Shown: positions 17,519-26,633, counted from the first letter of the stretch. The stretch: DNA of 64,000 bases from Actinoplanes sp. SE50/110 (GCF_900119315.1 NZ_LT827010.1:6171001-6235000); one strand, 5' to 3'. Notes: generated from the sequence alone by a model not told the origin. Numbers and translations are program-made.

Positions 17519-18167
17519 GGCCCAGCTCCTGGGTAGCGTCCACGGCGGAGCGGGCGATGTTGAGCGTGTCGACGTGCACCGGCGGCTCGGCGCGGCGCAG
17601 CCCGGTCACCGTCCGCGCGAGGATCTTCAGGTCGAGCAGCGGCGTCCAGTGGTCGATGTACCAGCGGTCCAGCACGAACCGGGCCGGCCAGTCGATGTCG
17701 TCGCGGCCGTTGACCTGCGCCCATCCGGTGATCCCGGGCCGCACCTCGAGGCGCCGGGCGTCCTCGGCCGAGTAGTTGGCCACCTGCGGCAGCACGTCCG
17801 GCCGGGGGCCGACCAGGTTCATCCGGCCGGTCAGCACGTTGATCAGCTGGGGCAGCTCGTCGAGGCTGGTGCGGCGCAGGATCCGGCCGCAGCGGGTGAT
17901 CCGTGGGTCGTCCTGCAGCAGGCCGAACGGGTCGGCCATGCCGAGTTGCGCGCTCATCGCGACACTGTTGTGCACCATCGACCGGAATTTGAGCATCCGG
18001 AACGGCCGGCCGTCCTTTCCGGCCCGGGCCTGCACGAAAAGCACGCCCTTGCCGTCGGCGATCCGCACCCAGAGCGCGACGGCGAGGATCAGTGGCGACA
18101 GCAGAAGGAGAGCGACCAGGGCGACGAGTTGGTTGAGGACATTCCAGATCGGGCGTACGAGGTCCAC
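17508..18167 (-). CDS. Undecaprenyl-phosphate sugar phosphotransferase (priming transferase)
   Basis: 219 residues, GTG start with GGGGG upstream. One membrane helix (LVALVALLLLSPLILAVALW) is followed by the bacterial sugar-transferase domain: GRPFRMLKFRSM, RRTSLDELPQLINVLTGRMN, LVGPRP and RPGITGWAQVNGRD. These motifs define the WcaJ/RfbP/PglC-type phosphoglycosyltransferases that load sugar-1-phosphate onto undecaprenyl phosphate at the inner membrane face. At 219 residues it is the short form without the N-terminal multi-helix domain. It commits the first sugar of the polymer built by this locus. Confidence 0.9.
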   Translation of the reverse strand: MDLVRPIWNVLNQLVALVALLLLSPLILAVALWVRIADGKGVLFVQARAGKDGRPFRMLKFRSMVHNSVAMSAQLGMADPFGLLQDDPRITRCGRILRRTSLDELPQLINVLTGRMNLVGPRPDVLPQVANYSAEDARRLEVRPGITGWAQVNGRDDIDWPARFVLDRWYIDHWTPLLDLKILARTVTGLRRAEPPVHVDTLNIARSAVDATQELGRAA

Positions 18168-18179
18168 GATTCCCCCGTT

Positions 18180-19436
18180 TCAGATCGATTCCACGTTGGT
18201 TCCGGTGATCCGGTGCCGGGTGTCCAGCACGTAGGTGGCGTGCTCGACCACCTCGTCGAGGTCGAACGCGTCGTGATCGGCGAGCAGCACCACGGCGTCG
18301 GCCGCGGCGATCACCTCTCGCGTGGCGCGGACCCGGGTGACCCGCTGGTCGACGTGCGCGTCCTCGACCACGTGCGGGTCGGCGGCGAGCACCTCGGCGC
18401 CCATCTCCAGCAGCAGCGCGGCGACCCGGCGGGCCGGCGACTCCCGGGCGTCGCCGCTGTTCTTCTTGTAGGCCAGGCCGAGCAGCAGCACGGTGGACCC
18501 GTTGACCGCTCGACGGCGGCGGTTCATGGCGACCACGAGCCGTCGTACGACGTAATCGGGCATGTGGTTGTTGATGTCGTTGGCCAGCTCGACGAAACGG
18601 AAACTCTGGCCGAGGGTCCGCTGCACCCGCCAGGACAGGTACGACGGGTCGATCGGCAGGCAGTGCCCGCCGACCCCGGGGCCGGGCACGAACCGCATGT
18701 AGCCGAACGGCTTCGACGACGCGGCGTCGATCGCCTCCCAGACGTCGATGCCGAGGTCGTGCGCGTACACCGCGAGCTCGTTGACCAGCGCGATGTTGAC
18801 GTGCCGGAACGTGTTCTCCAGGAGTTTGGCCAGCTCGGCGACCTTGGGGTCGGAGACCGGCACGGTGGTCTCCACCACCGAGGCGTAGAAGGCCTGCACC
18901 CTGGCCAGCGACTCCGGGTTGATCCCGGAGACCACCTTCGGGGTGGTGGCCAGGTGCCACTGCCGATTGCCCGGGTCGATCCGCTCCGGGCTGTATCCGA
19001 GGTGGAAGTCCTCGCCGGCGATCAGGCCGGAACCCTCCTCCAGCAGCGGGCCGACCAGCTCGGTGGTGGTGCCGGGGTAGGTGGTGGACTCCAGCGCGAC
19101 GGTGGCGCCGGGGCGCAGGTAGCGGGCCAGGGTGCGGGCCGACTCCTCGATGTGGCGCAGGTCGGGGGTGCCGTCACGGAGCGGGGTCGGCACGGCGATC
19201 ACGGCGACGTCGAAGCCGGCGCACGTCCGGGGGTCGGCCGAGGGGTGGAAGTTGCCGCCGGAAAGGACCTGCTGGAGCTGTCCGGAGGTGATGTCGTCGA
19301 CGTACGACTCGCCGGCGGCCAGGCGTTTGATCCGGTCCTCGTCGACGTCGTAGCCGACGACGTGGTGGCCGGCCTCGGCCGCCCGGACGGCCAGCGGCAG
19401 CCCGACATAACCCTGACCCGCGATGACCACCCGCAT
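18180..19436 (-). CDS. UDP-sugar dehydrogenase (nucleotide-sugar dehydrogenase)
   Basis: 418 residues. The ATG at 19436 is chosen over an 11-codon extension because GGAG lies just upstream and the Rossmann motif VVIAGQGYVGLPLA follows at once. Catalytic features of the UDP-Glc/UDP-ManNAc dehydrogenase family are present: the E-S-T-T-Y-P segment, KLLENTFRHVNIALVNE, and the cysteine in GPGVGGHCLPIDP near residue 259. It oxidises a UDP-hexose C6 hydroxyl to a uronic acid with NAD. Overall order resembles WecC. It lies between the dehydratase and the priming transferase in one minus-strand operon. Confidence 0.9.
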   Translation of the reverse strand: MRVVIAGQGYVGLPLAVRAAEAGHHVVGYDVDEDRIKRLAAGESYVDDITSGQLQQVLSGGNFHPSADPRTCAGFDVAVIAVPTPLRDGTPDLRHIEESARTLARYLRPGATVALESTTYPGTTTELVGPLLEEGSGLIAGEDFHLGYSPERIDPGNRQWHLATTPKVVSGINPESLARVQAFYASVVETTVPVSDPKVAELAKLLENTFRHVNIALVNELAVYAHDLGIDVWEAIDAASSKPFGYMRFVPGPGVGGHCLPIDPSYLSWRVQRTLGQSFRFVELANDINNHMPDYVVRRLVVAMNRRRRAVNGSTVLLLGLAYKKNSGDARESPARRVAALLLEMGAEVLAADPHVVEDAHVDQRVTRVRATREVIAAADAVVLLADHDAFDLDEVVEHATYVLDTRHRITGTNVESI

Positions 19437-19465
19437 CGGGATTCTCCTGTCTCTCTTGGTCCGGC

Positions 19466-21418
19466 TCACGGGTGCCGCCCCAGGCGCATGGTGAACTCGG
19501 CGTGACGTCTGCTGCCACCGGACCGCGGCGCCGGCGGCTTCTCGACCCGGCCGGGCAGCGCCGGACTCTCGGCCAGCCAGCGCAGCACCGCGATCAGGTC
19601 CTCGCGCGGCGAGCGCGGGTCGAGCAGCGACAGCACCGCCCCGTCCAGCGGTGGCACCGGCGCCTGCGAGATCAGCGGATGGTTCGGCCGGTGATCCGGC
19701 TCGTCCGGTCCGAGCAGCACCTCGGCGAGCTTCTCGCCGGGCCGCAGACCGGTGTAGACGATCCGGATGTGCCCGCCGGCACTCTCCGCGATCCGCTTGG
19801 CCACGTCCGCGATCCGCACCGGCTCGCCCATGTCGAGGACCAGCACCTCACCCCGGCTGGCCACCGCGCCGGCCTGCACGACGAGCTTGACCGCCTCCTG
19901 CACGGTCATGAAGTACCGGTTCACCTCGGGATCGGTGACGGTGATCGGCCCGCCGGCCTCGACCTGCGCGGCGAACGCGGTCAGCACCGACCCGCGGCTG
20001 CCGAGCACGTTGCCGAACCGGACGCTGGTGTACGTGCCGGGCGCGGCCGCGTCGGCCGCCGCGGTCAGCCGTTCGGTGATCCGCTTGGAGTAGCCGAGCA
20101 CGCTGCACGGGTCGGCGGCCTTGTCGGTGGAGATGTTGACCAGCCGGTCCACGTTGTGCCGGATGGCGGTCTGCAGGATCTGGTAGGTGCCCAGGATGTT
20201 GGTCTTGAGCGCCTCGGACGGGTGCATCTCCAGCAGCGGCAGGTGCTTGAGCGCCGCGGCGTGGAACACCACGTGCGGCTTGTGCTCGGCGAACACCTCG
20301 TCGAGGCGCTGCTGGTCGCGGATGTCGGCGACCACCAGGTTGCGGTCGTCGAGCATGCCCTTGCCGTCCAGCGACAGCTGCACCGCGTGCAGGCCGGACT
20401 CGTCGCGGTCCAGCATCACCAGGGTCGCCGGGTTGAACTGGGCGACCTGCCGGCACAGCTCCGAGCCGATCGAGCCGCCGGCCCCGGTGACCAGCACCCG
20501 GCGGCCCTGCAGGTAGCCGGCGACCGCGGCCAGGTCGATGCTGATCTCGCGGCGGCCGAGCAGATCGGCGTGGCTGACCGGGCGGATGTCCTCGACCCGC
20601 ACGGTGCGGCCGAACAGCTCGACCACCCGGGGCACCACCTTGACGTCCACATCCAGCGGCGCGGCCAGGTCGGTGAGCGAGCGGATCAGCTCGGCGCCGG
20701 CGCTCGGGATGGCGATCACCACGGTGTCGGCGCGCAGGTTGCGGACCACCTCGGCCATCGCGTGCCGGTTGCCGGCCACCGGGACGCCCATGATCTGCCG
20801 GGTGCGTTTGGCCGGATCGTCGTCGAGCAGCGCCACCGGCACGTACGGACTGGACGGGCTGCGCAGCATGGCCCGGATCACCTGGGTGGCGCCCTCGCCG
20901 GCGCCCATCACCACCACCCGGGTGCCGGCCTGGTGCGGGCGCAGCCGCTGGTCGTGCAGCAGGCGGACGGCATACCGGACACCGGCCGCGAGGACCAGCC
21001 CGGTCAGCCCGGCGCCGATGATCGCGGACCGCGGGACCAGCCGGCCGAGCAGCGTGTCCAGCACGAACACCGCGGGCGTGGTGATCGCCGCGGTCTTGGC
21101 AAGAGCGAGAATCTCTTCGAAGCAGCCGTACGACCACCGCCCGGTGTACAGCCCGGTCCACAGCCCGGCGACCGTGTGCACCACAGCCGCGACCAGGGAC
21201 AACTCCATCAGGCCGGCGCCGTTGAGGTATTCCGGGTGGCCGTCGTGGCGCAGCAGGGTGGCGATGAGCAGGGCGGTGGCCAGGGCCAGCGCGTCGGCGC
21301 CGGCCCGGGCGGCCTGACCGGGCAGCGCCGCGCGGAACCACGGCGCGGCCCGGCCGGGCCAGGCGGCTGGGGCTGGATCCGCGGCCGGGTCGCCGGCGGC
21401 GGCTCGCCGTGTCTGCAT
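19466..21418 (-). CDS. CapD/FlaA1-type membrane nucleotide-sugar epimerase/dehydratase
   Basis: 650 residues with GGGGG 6 nt before ATG. Four or so N-terminal membrane helices (residues 40-150) precede a CoA-binding-like Rossmann unit (VVVMGAGEGATQVIRAML) and the extended SDR domain (VLVTGAGGSIGSELCRQV). The active-site region has NISTDKAADPCSVLGYSK in place of the classic Y-x-x-x-K pair, as usual for long CapD/WbpM enzymes. It modifies UDP-GlcNAc-type sugars toward deoxy-amino sugars. First gene of the minus-strand exopolysaccharide operon, read away from the AT-rich region at 21419-21785. Confidence 0.9.
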   Translation of the reverse strand: MQTRRAAAGDPAADPAPAAWPGRAAPWFRAALPGQAARAGADALALATALLIATLLRHDGHPEYLNGAGLMELSLVAAVVHTVAGLWTGLYTGRWSYGCFEEILALAKTAAITTPAVFVLDTLLGRLVPRSAIIGAGLTGLVLAAGVRYAVRLLHDQRLRPHQAGTRVVVMGAGEGATQVIRAMLRSPSSPYVPVALLDDDPAKRTRQIMGVPVAGNRHAMAEVVRNLRADTVVIAIPSAGAELIRSLTDLAAPLDVDVKVVPRVVELFGRTVRVEDIRPVSHADLLGRREISIDLAAVAGYLQGRRVLVTGAGGSIGSELCRQVAQFNPATLVMLDRDESGLHAVQLSLDGKGMLDDRNLVVADIRDQQRLDEVFAEHKPHVVFHAAALKHLPLLEMHPSEALKTNILGTYQILQTAIRHNVDRLVNISTDKAADPCSVLGYSKRITERLTAAADAAAPGTYTSVRFGNVLGSRGSVLTAFAAQVEAGGPITVTDPEVNRYFMTVQEAVKLVVQAGAVASRGEVLVLDMGEPVRIADVAKRIAESAGGHIRIVYTGLRPGEKLAEVLLGPDEPDHRPNHPLISQAPVPPLDGAVLSLLDPRSPREDLIAVLRWLAESPALPGRVEKPPAPRSGGSRRHAEFTMRLGRHP

Positions 21419-21785
21419 GGAATTCCCCCTCGTACGTCGCCGGCGGCAACCGGCCGCGGATCATGCATTCGACTTCGACGCCTTTTCGGGCCTATTGCCG
21501 GCCATTCGCGGTTTTCAGGGTTTCAGGTGGCGAGGATAGGTTCACAGTGGCAATTGTCATGGACAAGACGAATATTTTTCACGTTCTTTGAATGTGTCCT
21601 GGCCCGGCCCCGGATTGACATTTCGGGTCGGTTTTACCGGCCATTCGGCCGACCATGTCATATCGATGATGAAGGATCATCACATTAGACGTGACATCTG
21701 CGACTTTCGCTTCACCCACCATTCCGGCACCGTTCTGGCAGGGCCGTCGCAAGGGTTCTGTCGACTATGCGACCGGGAGATGACG
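21419..21785. promoter_or_regulatory. Divergent exopolysaccharide control region
   Basis: 367 bp without a gene, clearly richer in A and T than the flanks, between the divergent dehydratase operon and the glycosyltransferase gene. It contains runs such as GACGAATATTTTTCACG and TGTCATATCGATGATG. Both transcripts must start here. No single palindrome stands out, but this is the obvious place for a regulator of polymer production to bind. Confidence 0.55.
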
Positions 21786-22907
21786 ATGAGGGTGCTGCAC
21801 GTGATCAGCACTGCGTCCGAGGGCAGCGCCGCACATCAGCTCAGGCTGCTGCTGCCGCGGCTGCCGCACGACAGCGAGGTGGTGAGTCTCGGCCCCGGCG
21901 GCCTGATCAGCGGGGTGCCGGTGCATCAGCTGGGTACCGCCCGCGATCGGGACCCGGCCGCGATCGTCCGGCTGCGCGCACTGATCCGTCGCGGTCACTA
22001 CGATCTGGTGCACACCCACCTGTACCGGGCCTGCGTGCAGGGACGGATCGCGGCCCGGCTGGCCGGGGTGCCGCACATCGTCGCCACCGAACACCACCTG
22101 GGCCGGCCCGGCGCCACCCGGCTCGGCCCGTTCTACCTGCTCAGCGAACGCCTCGGCGAGATGACCATCGCGGCCACCGCGTCGATCGCCGGACGGCTGC
22201 GCGGGTGGGGCGTGCCCGACCGGCGGATCACCGTCGTCCCGCGTGCCATCGATCCCGGCGAGTACCGGTTCGATCCGGCCCTGCGCGCCGCCGCCCGCCG
22301 CCGCCTCGGCGTACCCGGCGGCACGGCGGTGATCGGCGTGACCGGCCGGCTGCACCCGGCCAAACGTCACGACCTGCTGATCCGCGCGCTCACCGAGGTG
22401 CCCGGCGCGGTGCTGCTGCTGGCCGGCGACGGTCCGGCCCGGCCCGCCCTGCACCAGTTGGCGATCATCGAGGGGGTGGCCGACCGGGTGATCTTCGCGG
22501 GCGCGGTGCGGCATCCTCGGGAGATGCTCTGCGCGATGGACATCTACGCCAGCACCGACCCGCACACCTGGGGCCTGTCCGTGCTGGAGGCCATCGCGGC
22601 CGGGCTGCCCGCGGTCTACGCCGCGTGCCCGCCACTGGAGGAACGCCGAGCCGCCCGGGCGCCGGTGCGCGGCACCTACCGGCTGTCACCACACGACCGG
22701 GAATCCCTGCCCCGGGCGTTACGCGCGGAGGTGCTCTGCCTGGCGGAGCGGCGCGGCACCCGGATGCCGGCACGCACGGCCGGGCTCCGGTACGACGCGG
22801 ATCATCTCGCCGCGACCGTGGGCCAGATCTACGACCGGCTCACCCGGGCCGCACCGTCTGCGGGGCCACTCCGGTCACTGCGGCACGGAGACGCTCCACC
22901 CGCATGA
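21786..22907 (+). CDS. GT4-type glycosyltransferase
   Basis: 373 residues. GGGAG 6 nt upstream favours the ATG at 21786 over 21780. GT-B fold: RVLHVISTASEGSAAHQL at the N-terminus, VHTHLYRACVQGRIAARLAG in the acceptor domain, and donor-domain motifs VIGVTGRLHPAKRHDLLI and GLSVLEAIAAGLPAVY, the E-x7-E-like region of family GT4. It adds a sugar from a nucleotide donor to the lipid-linked glycan in the cytoplasm. It is divergent from the dehydratase operon, and its 3' end overlaps the convergent VanZ gene by 68 bp. Confidence 0.85.
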   Translation: MRVLHVISTASEGSAAHQLRLLLPRLPHDSEVVSLGPGGLISGVPVHQLGTARDRDPAAIVRLRALIRRGHYDLVHTHLYRACVQGRIAARLAGVPHIVATEHHLGRPGATRLGPFYLLSERLGEMTIAATASIAGRLRGWGVPDRRITVVPRAIDPGEYRFDPALRAAARRRLGVPGGTAVIGVTGRLHPAKRHDLLIRALTEVPGAVLLLAGDGPARPALHQLAIIEGVADRVIFAGAVRHPREMLCAMDIYASTDPHTWGLSVLEAIAAGLPAVYAACPPLEERRAARAPVRGTYRLSPHDRESLPRALRAEVLCLAERRGTRMPARTAGLRYDADHLAATVGQIYDRLTRAAPSAGPLRSLRHGDAPPA

Positions 22908-23403
22908 GGCGGTGCCACACCACGAAGCCGACAATCGTCCCGATCGTGTTGGAGAGCAGGTCGTTGACGTCGGCCCAGCGGGTGCCGTGCACCGTCAGGA
23001 TCATCACGAGCTGGGTCGTCTCGATGCTCAGGCTCAGCAGGAAACCGGTCCGGACCACCCACAGTCTGTCGACGATGCCGAAGTTCAGGTGCAGCAGGGC
23101 GGCCAACGGCAGCGTCATCATCATGTTCAGCACGAAGTCGCGGCGGCGCATGCTCAGCGTCGGGACCAGCAGGATGCGGTAGGTGGCCGGCGGCCCGGCG
23201 CCCGGCCCCCACGACAGGTGGGCCGGCAGCATGGTGGCGCCGAGGACGGCCACCGCATACCAGCACAGCGCCCATGCCACGACCAGGCGTCGGGTGGTCA
23301 GCCGTCCCTGCCGGCGCAACCACCACCAGGAGAGCACCATCAGGACGGCGCCCAGCGGCAGCAGGACGGGAAGTGCCGGAATCTCCAGGCGGTCAACAAG
23401 CAT
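22840..23403 (-). CDS. VanZ-family membrane protein
   Basis: 187 residues with five hydrophobic helices (PVLLPLGAVLMVLSWWWL, LVVAWALCWYAVAVLGATML, FVLNMMMTLPLAALLHL, and two later). The D-F-V-L-N-M-x-x-x-x-P loop, the LSIETTQ helix and the ADVNDLLSNTIGTIVGF end match the VanZ-like fold. VanZ gives low-level teicoplanin resistance in enterococci, but most actinobacterial members lie in cell-envelope loci with unknown function. Its location beside glycosyltransferase genes suggests an envelope role. Confidence 0.85.
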   Translation of the reverse strand: MLVDRLEIPALPVLLPLGAVLMVLSWWWLRRQGRLTTRRLVVAWALCWYAVAVLGATMLPAHLSWGPGAGPPATYRILLVPTLSMRRRDFVLNMMMTLPLAALLHLNFGIVDRLWVVRTGFLLSLSIETTQLVMILTVHGTRWADVNDLLSNTIGTIVGFVVWHRLMRVERLRAAVTGVAPQTVRPG

Positions 23404-23588
23404 CGAAACCCACGCTAGCCGAACCGGTTTGCCGCATCGTGAACTCCCGGCTTCCGCACCTCGGCCGGCCCTCCCTCAGGCCCCCGCGCACCCACCCCGA
23501 CGCCGCCTTCTCCCACCGCGCACCCTCACCGCTCCCGCAGCTTTCCGCGCGCCGATGCGCTTTTCCGCGCCCACCGATGTGCTCTTCC

Positions 23589-23645
23589 GCACGCTCCTGC
23601 GCTTTCCGCACGCTCCTGCGCTTTCCGCACGCTCCTGCGCTTTCC
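23589..23645. repeat. 19-bp tandem repeat, three perfect copies
   Basis: Units at 23589-23607, 23608-23626 and 23627-23645 are identical copies of GCACGCTCCTGCGCTTTCC. Degenerate versions (TGCGCTTTTCCGCG and similar) spread over about 23545-23690. The block lies between the VanZ gene and the end of the LuxR-type gene, with no coding gene across 23404-23695. Confidence 0.85.
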
Positions 23646-23695
23646 GCGCCCCTGCGCTCTGCCCCGCGGGCCGCTGCGCTTTTCCGCGCGCACCT

Positions 23696-24301
23696 CTATC
23701 GCAGCCAGCCCTCTTTGCGGGCGATCCGGATCGCGTCCAGGCGGTTGCGCGCCCCGGTCTTGGAGATGACCGCGGACAGGTAGTTCCGCACCGTACCCCC
23801 GGAAAGATAGAGCCGCCCGGCGATCTCCTTGACCGACTCGCCCTCCGCCGCCAGCCCCAGCACCTCGAGCTCCCGGGTGCTCAGCCCCCGATCGGTGTTC
23901 AGCGAGGCGGCCTGCAGCATCGGCGACACCACCCGCTCCCCCGCCGCGAGCCGCCGCACCGAATCCGCCAGCGCCGCCCCCGCCGCGCTCTTGGTCAGAA
24001 AGTTCATCCCGCCGTTCCACCGCCGCGGCGGCAGCATGCCCCGTTTCGACGGGTCGCAGAGCAGCAGCATCGCGCAGGACGGGATCGCGGTGTGCAGCGC
24101 GTCCGCGATCGGCAGCACCTGACTCACCATGTACTCCGTGTCGATGACGATCACCGCCGGCCACAGCTGCGCGGCGCGTGCCGCCAGCTCGCCGTTGATC
24201 GGCAGCGTGGTCACGTAGTGCATGTCCGGTTCGGGTTCCAGGAACGTGCGCACCGGGACACCGAAATATCCCTCGTCTCTGACCACCACGACCCGGATCA
24301 T
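23696..24301 (-). CDS. LuxR-type response regulator
   Basis: 201 residues. The ATG at 24301 has GGGGAGGG upstream and begins MIRVVVVRDEGYF, making the 13-codon extension to 24340 unlikely. The receiver-like domain keeps an acidic pair (R-D-E), a phospho-acceptor candidate in VIVIDTEY and the lysine of FLTKS, but is shorter and looser than a standard receiver. The C-terminal HTH (STRELEVLGLAAEGESVKEIAGRLYLS) is a classic LuxR/NarL unit. No kinase gene is adjacent, so it is an orphan regulator. It reads from an A/T-richer upstream region at 24341-24740. Confidence 0.8.
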   Translation of the reverse strand: MIRVVVVRDEGYFGVPVRTFLEPEPDMHYVTTLPINGELAARAAQLWPAVIVIDTEYMVSQVLPIADALHTAIPSCAMLLLCDPSKRGMLPPRRWNGGMNFLTKSAAGAALADSVRRLAAGERVVSPMLQAASLNTDRGLSTRELEVLGLAAEGESVKEIAGRLYLSGGTVRNYLSAVISKTGARNRLDAIRIARKEGWLR

Positions 24302-24781
24302 CACACCACCCTCCCCGATGGGCCCCGCCCCCGAAGGCACGGCGCCGACCCTGTCAGGAACGCTCGACGCACTAATTTTTAGACGACTCGGGACCTATTC
24401 TGCGAGGGCCTCACAAGTCGATCCGATAAAGATCTCCAACGGGACGGTCCGGTGCGGGGCAAAGGGGATTCACGGCCCGCGCCAACCACGGGTCACCTTC
24501 ATAAAGTAACCGTCCGAAACGCTCCGTGCACGTTCTGTCGACCGTTCGACGGAGTCAAGTCCACCAGATCAACGAATCCGTTCACCGAAACGCTGACAGC
24601 GCTCCAAGGTCACCTCTTGCCGAGGGCCCACAAAGCCCGCTAAGCTCACATTTCCGACACGTCGCCGGCCATTCTGCCCGCCCGGAAATGGCGACACCCG
24701 CACGCCGGCCGAATAGATCACCAATAAATTGATCACGGACTTCGACCGATTCGGATTATTGGATGACGCAGGCGGTGGTGC
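24302..24781. promoter_or_regulatory. AT-richer regulatory region upstream of the LuxR-type gene
   Basis: About 480 bp without a gene. It is noticeably less GC-rich than average, with ACTAATTTTTAGACG near 24370 and CACCAATAAATTGATC near 24720. It must carry the promoter of the LuxR-type gene (read leftwards). No start-linked ORF on either strand looks protein-like. Confidence 0.4.
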
Positions 24782-24951
24782 CCGCTTCGTCGCGGCCGAG
24801 GCCCCGCGGCGTGCCGGGGATGACCGGCCCGAGGGGGCCCGCAGAGGAATCCGGACGCGCCGGGACCGCTTCGTCGCGGCCGAGGCCCGCGGCGTGCCGG
24901 GGATGACCCCGGCCCGAAGGGGCCCGGCAGAGGAATCCGGACGCGCCCGGA
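24782..24951. repeat. Two tandem copies of an 84-86 bp unit
   Basis: Copy one at 24782-24865 and copy two at 24866-24951 share the same order of blocks: CCGCTTCGTCGCGGCCGAGG, GCGGCGTGCCGGGGATGACC, then a G/C run and CAGAGGAATCCGGACGCGC. Differences are small indels. A third, short partial (CCGCGTCGTCGGC) follows. Non-coding, on the 3' side of the drug-exporter gene. Confidence 0.8.
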
Positions 24952-24976
24952 CCGCGTCGTCGGCGGGAGAGACAGC

Positions 24977-25004
24977 GAAGGCGCCCCGCAGCGGGAGCGC
25001 CTTC
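24977..25004 (-). terminator. Hairpin downstream of the drug-exporter gene
   Basis: GAAGGCGC at 24977-24984 pairs with GCGCCTTC at 24997-25004, with a partly paired interior (CCC/GGG). It lies 60 nt past the stop of the MFS gene on the minus strand. There is no U-tract, as is common for actinobacterial hairpin terminators. Confidence 0.6.
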
Positions 25005-25064
25005 ACCGGTCGAGCGTCGACGCGCGACGACCGGGGCGGCGACAGCACCGCCCCGGCGACGGCG

Positions 25065-26633
25065 TCAGTGCACGATGACCGGGGCGGCCGGCGCACCGTC
25101 CGCGGCGAGCTGCGACTCCTGGCGCTTGCGTGGCAGGAAGAACGCCGGGATCAGCGTCGACAGGGTCAGCGCGAAACCGACCCAGAACGTCGTCGCGAAC
25201 GAGTCGGCAACGAACGCCAGACCGCGGTGCAGCAGGTCGGCCGGAACCGCCTGGGCGATCTTCGGGTCGCTCCAGGAGGCGATGGCGACGCCGGCCTCGG
25301 TGACCGGGGAGCCGTCCGGGGCGGTCATCCCGGGGACCACCGCCGAGTCGTTGAGCTGGTTGGTCAGGATCACCGACATCATCGCGGTGCCGACCGAGCC
25401 GGCGATCTGCTGCAGGATGTTGAGCAGCGTGGATCCGCGGGCCACCTCGTGGCTGGTGAGCGTCTTCAGCGCGGAGGTCATGATCGGCATCATGGTGCCG
25501 CCCATGCCGAGGCCCATCACGAAGAGCGAACCGCACAGCAGCACGTACGACGTGTCCGTGCCGACCTGGGTGAACGTGAAGAACCCGGCCGCGATCAGAA
25601 GCAGCGCGAACGGCACCGTGCGGCCGACCGGGATCTTGTCGGCGAGCATGCCGGCGATCGGCATGGTGACCATGGCGCCGATGCCCTGCGGGGCCATCAG
25701 CAGACCGGCGTGCAGCGTGGATTCGCCGCGCACCTGCAGGAAGTAGCTCGGGAACAGCAGGCCGGCGCCCATGAACGCGATGGTGAACACGGCGAGCGTG
25801 ATGGTGGCGACGCTCAGGTTCCGGTTGCGCAGCAGGCGCAGGTCGAGCAGCGGGTGCTTCGGCTTGAACGAGTAGATCACGAAGGCGATCACCAGCAGCC
25901 CGCCGACCAGCATCGGCGCCCACACCCTGGTGGCCGTGAAGCTGCCCTCGCCGGGCAGCGAGGAGACGCCGTACAGGAAGGCGGCGAGGCCGGGCGAGAG
26001 CATCAGCATGCCGAGGAAGTCGAACGACTCGGACGGCTCGGGGCTGTCCTTGGCCAGCGCGAACCACGAGTAGACCAGGGCGATCGCGCCGATCGGCAGG
26101 TTGATCAGAAAGATCCAGTGCCAGTTGGCGGCCTCGATCAGCCAGCCGCCGAGGATCGGTCCGCCGATCGGGCCGAGCAGCATCGGGATGCCGAGCACGG
26201 CCATCAGCCGGCCGATCCGCTCCGGGCCGGCGGCGCGGGTCAGGATCGTCATGCCGAGCGGCATCAGCATGCCGCCGCCGAGGCCCTGCAGCACGCGGTA
26301 GGCGACGAGCTGGCCGATGCCGTCGGCGGTCGAGCAGAGCACCGAGCCGAGGGTGAACAGCAGCAGCGCGGTCATGTAGAGCCGTTTGGTGCCGAACCGG
26401 TCGGCCGCCCAGCCGGTCAGCGGGATGACCGTGGCCAGAGCCAACGTGTATCCGGTCATGGTCCAGGCGACCTGCGCGTACGTCGCGTTGAACTCGCGTT
26501 GGAAGGTGGGCAGCGCGACGCTGACCACGGTCACGTCGAGGATCGACATGATCGCACCGAGGACGACGACCCCGGCGATCTTGAGGACGGCGGCGTCGAG
26601 CTTGGCCGGCGCAGCCTCGGTTCGGCTTGTCAA
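25065..26633 (-). CDS. MFS drug exporter, DHA2 (EmrB/QacA) family
   Basis: 522 residues from the TTG at 26633, which has GGAG six nucleotides upstream; a TTG four codons earlier (26645) is the alternative. Fourteen transmembrane helices. Family motifs are present: LDVTVVSVALP in helix 1 (motif D1), GWAADRFGTKRLY (motif A), and LGPIGGPILGGWL (motif C, antiporter signature). It would export hydrophobic drugs in exchange for protons. No regulator is adjacent on the 5' side; the nearest gene upstream is the CPBP protease in the same direction. Confidence 0.9.
   Translation of the reverse strand: MTSRTEAAPAKLDAAVLKIAGVVVLGAIMSILDVTVVSVALPTFQREFNATYAQVAWTMTGYTLALATVIPLTGWAADRFGTKRLYMTALLLFTLGSVLCSTADGIGQLVAYRVLQGLGGGMLMPLGMTILTRAAGPERIGRLMAVLGIPMLLGPIGGPILGGWLIEAANWHWIFLINLPIGAIALVYSWFALAKDSPEPSESFDFLGMLMLSPGLAAFLYGVSSLPGEGSFTATRVWAPMLVGGLLVIAFVIYSFKPKHPLLDLRLLRNRNLSVATITLAVFTIAFMGAGLLFPSYFLQVRGESTLHAGLLMAPQGIGAMVTMPIAGMLADKIPVGRTVPFALLLIAAGFFTFTQVGTDTSYVLLCGSLFVMGLGMGGTMMPIMTSALKTLTSHEVARGSTLLNILQQIAGSVGTAMMSVILTNQLNDSAVVPGMTAPDGSPVTEAGVAIASWSDPKIAQAVPADLLHRGLAFVADSFATTFWVGFALTLSTLIPAFFLPRKRQESQLAADGAPAAPVIVH

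Noticed and set aside
23545..23690. CRISPR array
   Set aside because: The 19-bp units abut directly with no unique spacers and no cas genes are nearby.
23526..24164. 212-residue minus-strand ORF covering the 19-bp repeats
   Set aside because: It overlaps the LuxR-type gene in another frame and its C-terminus is simply the translated repeat.
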